This document shows, piece by piece, positions 1-5,444 of a stretch of 14,236 nt of DNA. The stretch is from the NCBI GenBank assembly GCA_038215095.1, contig JBBQRG010000071.1:1-14236 (forward strand), given 5' to 3'. The position numbers were made by a program, and so were the translations under genes. Under the pieces are notes generated by a model. It saw only the letters and a list, made by a program, of their open reading frames with translations. It did not search any database and had not been told where the DNA came from. Origin of the DNA: DATACN01 sp038215095. Lineage in GTDB: Bacteria > Actinomycetota > Thermoleophilia > Solirubrobacterales > Thermoleophilaceae. Numbering within the stretch: the first letter of the stretch is position 1; each line of letters opens with the position of its first letter.

Positions 1-1
1 C

Positions 2-907
2 GAGGATGGGCTCACGTTCGAGGCGGCAGCTGCCGCCTCGAACGTGGCGAAGTCGACCGCCCATTGCTGGGTCAGGCGCTGGCGGGCGGCGAGCCCGGAG
101 CAGCGCGCCTCGCTGGCCTGCCTGGAGGGTCGCTGTTCGCGCCCTCGGCACTCTCCCCGGCTGCGCTCTGAGGCCGACCACGACCGCGTCTGCGCGGTCC
201 GGCGGCGCACCGGCTGGGGTCCGCGGCTGATCGCCGCCGAGGTCGAGATCCCGCACGCCACCGTCTCGCGCATGCTCGCCCGCCGTGGCTGCTCACGGCT
301 GCCAAGACCCGACCGCGGCGAGGTGTTCCGCCACGAGTGGCCCTGCCCCGGCGATCTGCTGCAGATGGACGTCAAGCGCTTCGCGCGCTTCTCGAGCCCC
401 GGCCACGCGCTCACCGGCGATCGCACCCGCTCGGGCAGCGAGCGGCGCGAGCGGGTCGGCTATGAGTTCGCCCACTCACTGATCGACGACCACTCGCGGG
501 TCGCCTTCACCGAACTGCACCGAGACGAGCGGGCCGAGACCGTGACCGCCTTCTTTGAGCGTGCGCTCGGCTTCTTCCGGGAGCTCGGGATCGAGCCGCG
601 GCGGGTCCAGACCGACAACCACTTCTCCTACGTCAAGAACCGCTCGCTCGCGAAGCTGCTCGCCGGCGAACAGATCAGCCACCACACGATCAGGCCGCGC
701 ACGCCGCGCCACAACGGCAAGGTCGAGCGCTACCAGCAGACGCTCAAGCGCGAGTGGGGCCTCGGCCAGCGCTACCGCTCATCACACCACCGCGCCCTCG
801 CCCTGCCACACTGGCTCCACCACTACAACGAGCGACGCCGCCACTCAGCAATCGGCAACCGCCCACCCATCAGCCGCGTTCGGAACCTCCCGAGGCACGA
901 CATCTAG
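2..907 (+). CDS. IS481-family transposase, 5'-truncated by the window edge
   Basis: DDE-type transposase catalysing cut-out and insertion of an IS481-family element. The frame is open from base 2, so the start lies upstream; the GTG at 44 is internal, because the residues before it (TFEAAAAASNV) continue the usual N-terminal helix-turn-helix. The retained part has the HTH end (STAHCWVRRW), then the rve/integrase core: first Asp in LQMDVK (codon 368-370), the conserved LIDDHSR block, second Asp in QTDN (614-616) and Glu in HNGKVERY (725-727). The C-terminal NERRRHSAI and ISRVRNL motifs are typical. The core is intact, so the element may be active, although its left end is not visible. The stop TAG (905-907) lies in a CTAG that is probably target-site DNA, not part of the element. 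Family assignment is firm; activity is inferred. Confidence 0.93.
   Translation, partial: EDGLTFEAAAAASNVAKSTAHCWVRRWRAASPEQRASLACLEGRCSRPRHSPRLRSEADHDRVCAVRRRTGWGPRLIAAEVEIPHATVSRMLARRGCSRLPRPDRGEVFRHEWPCPGDLLQMDVKRFARFSSPGHALTGDRTRSGSERRERVGYEFAHSLIDDHSRVAFTELHRDERAETVTAFFERALGFFRELGIEPRRVQTDNHFSYVKNRSLAKLLAGEQISHHTIRPRTPRHNGKVERYQQTLKREWGLGQRYRSSHHRALALPHWLHHYNERRRHSAIGNRPPISRVRNLPRHDI
13..46. repeat. Perfect 34-bp palindrome inside the transposase N-terminal coding region
   Basis: Two 17-nt arms meet without a spacer between 29 and 30: CACGTTCGAGGCGGCAG followed by its exact reverse complement. It encodes TFEAAAAASNV in the transposase frame. It could form a very stable mRNA hairpin or a DNA cruciform. 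Its position at the window edge also makes an assembly artefact possible. Confidence 0.85.
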
Positions 908-908
908 C
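903..908. other. Putative IS481 right end (up to 902) and NCTAGN target-site copy
   Basis: The sequence reads ...CACGACA at 896-902 and then TCTAGC at 903-908. IS481-family ends typically start TGT (so end ACA on this side), and IS481 itself duplicates a 6-bp NCTAGN target. Both features fit an element ending at 902. The left end is outside the window, so the duplication cannot be confirmed here. Confidence 0.55.
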
Positions 909-1713
909 GCCGGCGCTTCTTGCGGCGCTTCTTCGAGCTGGGGTGGTCTGACCCGGTGCCGTCGTCCGGCGGCTCCGGCAGCGGCGGGTCGGTGATGCCC
1001 CCCGTTTTGACGGTCTCCTCGCGGCCGCCGCGGGCGGCCGCCCGCCGCAGCTCCGCGGCGCTCGGCCAGACGTCCGGCTCGCCCGTCTCCCAGGAGCGGC
1101 CGCGGCCGCCCGGGTAGCGGTTGATCGCGATGGCCGCGATCGCGCCGAGCCAGAAGATCTGGAAGATCTGGCCGGGCAGGATCGGCGCGACCATGAGCGC
1201 CGCGATGACCATGCCGATGATGCCGAGGAAGCGGGTCACGAGGCCCACCCTCATAGCGTTCAGGCTGACCATCACCAGCGACACCGCGATGGCGAAGGCC
1301 CCCGCCTGCCCGAAGATCCTGGGAACCGTCGACAGCCCGTTCGTGAGCACGTCGGCGTGACGCTCGGTGAGCGGGCCCTTCACGTAGTCGGACGCCGCGC
1401 TCAGCTGGTCGATCGTGCCGGTCGTCAGCGCGATCGCGAACAACGCCGGGCCAATCCAGACCAGCGGGGCCAGCCAGCTCTGAAGCGCGGGCTGGCGGTA
1501 GCGCGTGACCTTCAGGAGGTACCAGAGCAGGACGCTGAGCAGCACGTAGCCGAGCACCAGCAGCACGCCGGCCGCCACGTAGCCGCCGGCCGAGTCGTGG
1601 ATGCGCTGCAGGTTCAGGTGGTCCTGGTTGGAGCGCACCGCCGGGAACAGGCGAGTGCTGACGATCGCCGACGCCAGCGACAGGACGCCCGAGCCCACGG
1701 CGGCCGCCGCCAC
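904..1713 (-). CDS. Multi-pass membrane protein of unknown function
   Basis: I do not recognise the family. From the GTG start the protein is 269 aa with about six hydrophobic segments: residues ~1-20, 44-67, 81-102, 135-153, 160-180 and 182-198. A hydrophilic tail of about 70 residues follows, rich in Pro and charge and ending in SSKKRRKKRRR, presumably cytoplasmic. The true start may be a CTG at 1761 (285 aa, beginning LNHQSQLEWERR). That CTG overlaps the stop of the preceding gene by 4 nt (CTGA), has GGAAAG 8 nt upstream, and supplies a normal charged N-terminus before the first membrane helix. It is the last gene of the SDR-CBS-small protein operon. Its stop TAG (904-906) shares the CTAG with the transposase stop, so an insertion at this site would have preserved its C-terminus. 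Confidence 0.75.
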   Translation of the reverse strand: MAAAAVGSGVLSLASAIVSTRLFPAVRSNQDHLNLQRIHDSAGGYVAAGVLLVLGYVLLSVLLWYLLKVTRYRQPALQSWLAPLVWIGPALFAIALTTGTIDQLSAASDYVKGPLTERHADVLTNGLSTVPRIFGQAGAFAIAVSLVMVSLNAMRVGLVTRFLGIIGMVIAALMVAPILPGQIFQIFWLGAIAAIAINRYPGGRGRSWETGEPDVWPSAAELRRAAARGGREETVKTGGITDPPLPEPPDDGTGSDHPSSKKRRKKRRR

Positions 1714-1757
1714 TCTGGGCCCGGCGCGGCGTTCCCACTCGAGCTGCGACTGGTGGT

Positions 1758-1964
1758 TCAGTGCTCTTGCTTTCCGGACGAGGCGAGCCCCGGGGGCTCC
1801 TCGTGCGTCATTCGAGGCGGGTAGTACTCGACGTCGGTGGGCTCGACCAGGCGGGAGAAGCGGTCGCCCACGGCGAGCACGAGATCGAGCGCGGGCGAGG
1901 CCAGCCGGATCACGCTCTCCACGCGCTCGCGGGTGCGCCGCTGCGCCGGCGTGAGCGGCGCCAT
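1758..1964 (-). CDS. Small protein of unknown function (68 aa)
   Basis: Unrecognised. The first half is a probable amphipathic helix (residues ~5-40, APLTPAQRRTRERVESVIR), with no obvious membrane segment or signal peptide. The second half is polar and contains VEYYPPR. The ATG (1964-1962) overlaps the TGA of the CBS gene by one base (TGATG), which implies translational coupling. Its own stop overlaps a possible CTG start of the next membrane-protein gene. Position inside a tightly packed operon supports it as real. A role with the downstream membrane protein is possible but only inferred. Confidence 0.7.
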   Translation of the reverse strand: MAPLTPAQRRTRERVESVIRLASPALDLVLAVGDRFSRLVEPTDVEYYPPRMTHEEPPGLASSGKQEH

Positions 1965-2410
1965 CAGCCGCCCCGCTGGTGGAAGTAGAACTCAGGCAGA
2001 GCCGCCTTCGCCACCTCGGCGGTGATCTGCTGCGCCTGGTGCAGGTCGCCGGCGCGCACGGCCAGGTCGTCGATCGTGACGATGCCGGCCAGCTCCTCGC
2101 CGTCGGTCACCGGCAGGCGCCGGATGCGGTGCTGCACCATCAGCGCCACAGCCTCCTCGATGTCCATCTCCACCTGGCCCGTCACGAGCGGGCGCGAGGC
2201 GTGCGAGCCGGCCTGGTCCTCGGCTCCCACCTTGTCGGCCACCACGGCGAGGGCCAGGTCGCGGTCGGTGATCACGCCCACCGCGCGCTCGTGCTCACAG
2301 ATCACCACCGAGCCGACGTTGCGGTCGCGCATCAGCTCGCCGACGTGGCGCAGCGAATCGCCCGTATCGGCGGTCACCACGGCCTGCGTCATCACCTCGC
2401 TGACGAGCAC
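1964..2410 (-). CDS. Paired CBS-domain protein
   Basis: A stand-alone Bateman module of 148 aa. CBS repeat 1 spans about residues 4-60 (VSEVMTQAVVTADTGDSL to GVITDRDLALAV) and repeat 2 about 73-122 (QVEMDIEEAVALMVQHRIRRLPV to LAGIVTIDDLA). The repeated G-[VI]-[VI]-T-x-[RD]-D-L motifs are the usual nucleotide-contact strands. Such proteins bind adenosine ligands (AMP/ATP/NAD-type) and signal energy status; the partner here is unknown. The C-terminal 25 residues form a short extra helix ending FYFHQRGG. The start is GTG at 2410, seven nt after an AAGG Shine-Dalgarno, only 9 nt beyond the SDR stop. It sits in an operon with SDR, small protein and membrane protein. Confidence 0.9.
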   Translation of the reverse strand: MLVSEVMTQAVVTADTGDSLRHVGELMRDRNVGSVVICEHERAVGVITDRDLALAVVADKVGAEDQAGSHASRPLVTGQVEMDIEEAVALMVQHRIRRLPVTDGEELAGIVTIDDLAVRAGDLHQAQQITAEVAKAALPEFYFHQRGG

Positions 2411-2417
2411 GGAGCGA

Positions 2418-2421
2418 CCTT
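2418..2421 (-). promoter_or_regulatory. Ribosome binding site of the CBS gene
   Basis: AAGG on the minus strand, 7 nt before the GTG start and overlapping the upstream TAA stop. It is one of the few Shine-Dalgarno-like sites in the window and occurs at an operon-internal gene, in contrast with the SD-less first genes. Confidence 0.5.
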
Positions 2422-3226
2422 ATCGCCCGACGGGCGACAGCCGGCCGGCGAGCTTCAGCAGCAGGCTTCGGGGCACGTGCTGGCCGCCGAGCGCCCCCGC
2501 CCGGTTCAGCATGCCCGGCACGACGACGCGGCGGTTGCGCTCGAGCCCGCGGACGCCCTGCTCGGCCACCTCGCCGGACTCGGCCCAGAACACGTCGGGC
2601 AGGCCCTCGGCCTCCTCGCCGATGCCGGCCGTGTCCGCGAACTCCGTGCGGACCGGGCCCGGGCAGAGCGCCGTGGCCGTCACGCCGCTGCCCGCCAGCT
2701 CGGCGTGGAGCGCGTCGGTGAACGAGAGCACGAATGCCTTGGTGGCGCCGTAGGTGGCCTGGCGCGGCAGCGGCTGGAACGCCGCCGTGGACGCCACGTT
2801 CAGCACCGCGCCGCGGCCGCGGCGCACCATCTCCGGCACGTAGCGCCCGCAGAGCGACACCACGGCCTCCACGTTCAGGCGAACCATCTCGGCCTCGCGC
2901 TCGGCGTCGAGCTCGTAGAACAGCCCGCCGCTGCCGAAGCCCGCGTTGTTCACGAGCACCTCCACGTTCAGCTGCAGCTCGGACAGGCGCGCGAGCATGC
3001 GCTCGCGGCTGCGCGAGTCGCCGAGGTCGGCCTCCACCACCTCCACCCGCACGCCGTGCTTGTCCCGCAACTCAGCTGCGAGCTCCTCCAGTCGCTCAGC
3101 GCGCCGGGCGGCCAGCGTGACGCCGTGCCCGCGCCGTGCGAGCGAGCGGGCGACGTCGGCGCCGATGCCCGACGATGCGCCGGTCACCAGGCAGGTCGAG
3201 TGGAAGTCCGGGTTCGGGAGGGCCAC
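2420..3226 (-). CDS. Short-chain dehydrogenase/reductase (SDR)
   Basis: Classical SDR of 268 aa, a cytosolic NAD(P)(H)-dependent oxidoreductase. The Rossmann motif TGASSGIG is at residues 15-22. RR at 41-42 after strand beta-2 favours NADP(H). NNAG is at 93-96, with catalytic Ser146 (NVAST), Tyr159 and Lys163 (YGATK) and the PG motif at 189-190. The segment after it (TEFADTAGI) is the variable substrate lid, so the substrate cannot be read from sequence. The start is GTG at 3226, which lies 9 nt after a -10-like TAGTCT and so is probably leaderless. It is the first gene of the operon reading leftward and is divergent from the 92-aa protein gene. Confidence 0.93.
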   Translation of the reverse strand: MALPNPDFHSTCLVTGASSGIGADVARSLARRGHGVTLAARRAERLEELAAELRDKHGVRVEVVEADLGDSRSRERMLARLSELQLNVEVLVNNAGFGSGGLFYELDAEREAEMVRLNVEAVVSLCGRYVPEMVRRGRGAVLNVASTAAFQPLPRQATYGATKAFVLSFTDALHAELAGSGVTATALCPGPVRTEFADTAGIGEEAEGLPDVFWAESGEVAEQGVRGLERNRRVVVPGMLNRAGALGGQHVPRSLLLKLAGRLSPVGR

Positions 3227-3235
3227 GGCCGGAGC

Positions 3236-3241
3236 AGACTA
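3236..3241 (-). promoter_or_regulatory. -10-like element for the SDR operon
   Basis: TAGTCT on the minus strand, 9 nt before the GTG start. No Shine-Dalgarno is visible, so a leaderless or near-leaderless mRNA is predicted. Confidence 0.5.
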
Positions 3242-3252
3242 CCTGCCCCCTC

Positions 3253-3258
3253 TACCAT
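3253..3258 (+). promoter_or_regulatory. -10-like element for the 92-aa protein gene
   Basis: TACCAT, 7 nt before the ATG at 3266. No Shine-Dalgarno is present. It forms a divergent pair with the SDR promoter within a 39-bp gap. Confidence 0.5.
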
Positions 3259-3265
3259 TGGGCGC

Positions 3266-3544
3266 ATGTCCTCTGAAGACCCATTCGGCGGCCTCTTCGG
3301 CGATCCGGACGAGCTGCGCAAGCGCATGGCGGAGATCGCCGAGCAGATGCAGGGCGCCCAGCAGGTGGCCTGGGCCGACAACGCCATCCGGCTCGCCGTC
3401 GAGATGACCGTGGCCGGCCTCCAGCGCATGAACCTGCAGGGCAACGCCGAGCAGCAGAGCCAGGACCTGCTTCAGGCGGTGCGGCTGATCTTCCCCGAGG
3501 CCGTCATCCTCGTGCGCGAGGCGCGCGAGGGCTTCGGTACGTAG
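3266..3544 (+). CDS. Small acidic helical protein of unknown function (92 aa)
   Basis: Unrecognised cytosolic protein that begins MSSEDPFGGLFGDPDELRKR. It appears mostly alpha-helical, with Gln/Met-rich helices (MAEIAEQMQGAQQVAWADNA, then AEQQSQDLLQAVRLIFPEA) and no signal peptide or membrane span. The same frame is open far upstream, but that part is antisense to the SDR and CBS genes. The ATG at 3266 is the natural start because it lies just outside the SDR gene and 7 nt after a -10-like TACCAT. The last 41 bp overlap the 3' end of the flippase-like gene on the other strand. Confidence 0.78.
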   Translation: MSSEDPFGGLFGDPDELRKRMAEIAEQMQGAQQVAWADNAIRLAVEMTVAGLQRMNLQGNAEQQSQDLLQAVRLIFPEAVILVREAREGFGT

Positions 3545-4535
3545 CGCCCCGCCGAGCGCGGTCCTCCTTCTCGGCGGCGCGATCCTCGCGCCCGCGGCGG
3601 ATCACCTCCTTGAAGCTGCGCAGCCGGAAGATGAGCGCGAGCGACGCGAACCCGATGCCGAAGGTGAGCAGGCCGATCGCGATCTGCTGGCCCACCGAGT
3701 AGGCGGCGACCGTGCCGCCGGCGGCCGTGCCGGCGAACACCTTCGCGAGCAGCGCCTGCTGCACGCCCGCCCCCTGGGGCGTGAACGGCACCGCGGCCGA
3801 CACGGCGTTCACGCCCAGCACCAGCAGCACGTTCTTCACCGAGCCGCCCACGTTGAACGCCTCGAGCAGCGCCCAGAATGCGGCGAAGCGAAACAGCCAG
3901 CCGCCGAACTGCACGGCGAACACCTGGCGCAGGTAGCGGCGGCGGTCGCGCAGGATGGTGAAGCCCTGCTGGACCCGCCCCCAGAAGGCCCGCGCGCGCT
4001 CCGACAGCAGCGCCACTCCCGCCAGCCCGGCCACCGCCAGCAGGGTGATCAGGAACAGCGTGAAGCGCGGGTGCTGGGCGAAGTAGGACAGGTCGAAGGC
4101 GTTCAGCTTGGCGAAGTCGGGAGGCTTCGGGAACACGCCCTGCGTGAACGCGAACAGCAGGATCAGCGAGCCCATCGCCACGTCGTAGCCCAGCTCGACG
4201 ACGAAGCTCGCGGCCACGGCCGGGTAGCTCGAGTGCGGCACGGACGTCTTCGTGAGGAAGGCGCGCACCACGTCGCCGCCGCGAGCCGGGATCACGGCGT
4301 TGAAGCCGTAGCCGGCGAAGTAGGCGCCCCAGATCTCGCGGAAGCGGAAGGGCTCGTCGGGGTAGGCGGCGCGCAGGATGTTGAAGCTGGCGCGCGCTCG
4401 GAAGGTCAGGTAGATCGTGAACAGGACGAGGGCCAGCAGCAGCGACCCGGGACGCACGGAGGCGAGGTTCGAGAAGAACGAATCGACCGCGTCGAAGAAC
4501 GAGCGGAACGACTCGCCGACGGTGGCCACGCTCAC
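3504..4535 (-). CDS. Flippase-like integral membrane protein (UPF0104 / LPG synthase TM family)
   Basis: A 343-aa polytopic protein of the family that includes the transmembrane domain of lysylphosphatidylglycerol synthase (PF03706-type). Hydrophobic segments lie near residues 31-48, 70-86, 105-130, 157-177, 205-228, 234-252 and 277-305. Family signatures are GFNAVIPARGGDVVRA (78-92) and PFTPQGAGVQQALL (250-263). Members translocate or modify lipid-linked substrates; the substrate here is unknown. The C-terminus is a charged, cytoplasmic Arg/Glu-rich tail. The GTG at 4535 overlaps the glycosylase TGA by 4 nt (GTGA), and the frame upstream of it is antisense or shadow coding. Translation would normally be coupled to the glycosylase gene, which is now frameshifted, so expression of this gene may have changed. 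Confidence 0.88.
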   Translation of the reverse strand: MSVATVGESFRSFFDAVDSFFSNLASVRPGSLLLALVLFTIYLTFRARASFNILRAAYPDEPFRFREIWGAYFAGYGFNAVIPARGGDVVRAFLTKTSVPHSSYPAVAASFVVELGYDVAMGSLILLFAFTQGVFPKPPDFAKLNAFDLSYFAQHPRFTLFLITLLAVAGLAGVALLSERARAFWGRVQQGFTILRDRRRYLRQVFAVQFGGWLFRFAAFWALLEAFNVGGSVKNVLLVLGVNAVSAAVPFTPQGAGVQQALLAKVFAGTAAGGTVAAYSVGQQIAIGLLTFGIGFASLALIFRLRSFKEVIRRGREDRAAEKEDRARRGATYRSPRAPRARG

Positions 4536-5417
4536 TTGAGCAGCCTCGAGAGCCGCCGGTCCTTGAGCACCCTGCCGCCGGTCTGCTCCTTCGGGCAGTA
4601 GGACATCACGTAGTCCTTGAAGTGAATCGCCTCGAGCTTCGTGCCGCAGCGCGGGCAGGGCTCGCCCTGGCGGCGGTGCACGGCCAGCGGCATCGGCAGC
4701 TTGTCGGGCACCCGGTCGCCGATCACGCGCTCGTAGTGCTCGAGCGCCGAGCCCAGGACGGTCTGGCACGCCTCGCGCAGGAGCGCCACCGCCTCGGGCT
4801 CGAGGTCCGAGGCGCGCTGGAACGGCGACAGCCGGGCGGTCCACAGCAGCTCGTCGACCCATGAGCGGCCGATGCCGGCGATCACGCGCTGGTCGCGCAG
4901 CAGCGGGTGCAGGTGGCGCGGCTCGTCCAGCAGGCGCGCGAACTCGTCGAGGGGCGGCGGCGGGTAGGCGTCGGGGCCGAGCGTGGCCACGGACTCGTCC
5001 TTCATCAGCTCGGCGGCCGGGAGCAGCTTGGCCCAGGCGCGCTGCTGGGTGCCGAACTCGCGCAGGCGCAGCTCGCGGTCACCATCGACTCGCAGCAGCA
5101 GTCGCGAGCTGCGGTCGCGCAGCGAGGCGCGACAGCAGTCGCGAGCTGCGGTCGCGCAGCGAGGCGCGCTTGTCGAAGAGCTGCAGGCGCCCGGCGGACA
5201 TTAGGTGCACGAGCAGGGCCAGCTCACCGGCCTCGACCACGAGCATCTTCCCCACGCGCCGCACGCCTCGCAGCCGCTCCCCGGCCAGGGCCTCGAGCGG
5301 CGGGTCGAAGGTCTTCATCGTGACCATGCCGGGGGCGAGCGCCGACTCGACCGTGGCGCCGGCCAGCTGGGCGCCGAGGCGCCGCGCGGTGATCTCGACC
5401 TCTGGTAGCTCGGGCAT
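4532..5417 (-). pseudogene. Fpg/Nei-family DNA glycosylase, frameshifted by a 37-bp tandem duplication
   Basis: Formamidopyrimidine/endonuclease VIII-type base-excision glycosylase-lyase. The N-terminal part (5417 to about 5133) starts MPELPEVEITARRLG, giving the catalytic Pro1/Glu2 after Met removal. Lys57 (VGKMLV) and HLMSAGRLQLF follow. The frame then runs into a 36-bp exact repeat at 37-bp spacing and stops at 5079. The C-terminal part continues in another frame as LRVDGDRELRLREFGTQQRA, then the helix-two-turn-helix (VIAGIGRSWVDELLW) and a zinc-finger remnant (CPRCG...YCPKEQ). Removing one 37-bp unit restores an uninterrupted 282-aa protein, a normal length for the family. The gene is therefore inactivated here, or the duplication is an assembly or sequencing error. 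The two halves alone are unlikely to be active. Its ATG lies 9 nt after a -10-like TACCCT. Confidence 0.9.
5096..5169. repeat. 37-bp tandem duplication inside the glycosylase gene
   Basis: Copy 1 is 5096-5132 and copy 2 is 5133-5169. They are identical over the first 36 positions; only the last base differs (A versus C). The unit begins CAGCAGTCGCGAGCTGCGGT. Its length is not a multiple of 3, which gives the frameshift. Both copies encode RASLRDRSSRLL on the minus strand, in different frames of the present sequence. Confidence 0.95.
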
Positions 5418-5426
5418 TGCCGACCA

Positions 5427-5436
5427 AGGGTACGAT
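5427..5436. promoter_or_regulatory. Overlapping divergent -10 elements (glycosylase and S15-like hydrolase)
   Basis: AGGGTACGAT holds TACGAT on the plus strand (5431-5436, 8 nt before the ATG at 5445) and TACCCT on the minus strand (5427-5432, 9 nt before the ATG at 5417). The two hexamers share the TA at 5431-5432, so RNA polymerase could not occupy both at once. The whole divergent gap is only 27 bp. Confidence 0.5.
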
Positions 5437-5444
5437 CCCCCGCG

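Noticed and set aside
44..907. Transposase starting at GTG 44
   Set aside because: The frame is open to base 2 and the preceding residues fit the family HTH, so the real start is off the window.
1979..3265. Long plus-strand open frame upstream of the 92-aa protein
   Set aside because: It is antisense to the well-supported SDR and CBS genes and reads as His/Arg/Ala-rich shadow sequence; only the part from 3266 looks like protein.
4532..5005. Independent 157-aa gene for the glycosylase C-terminal half
   Set aside because: The coding signal continues upstream of its ATG in the same frame into the duplication. It lacks the N-terminal catalytic residues, so it is a fragment of one broken gene.
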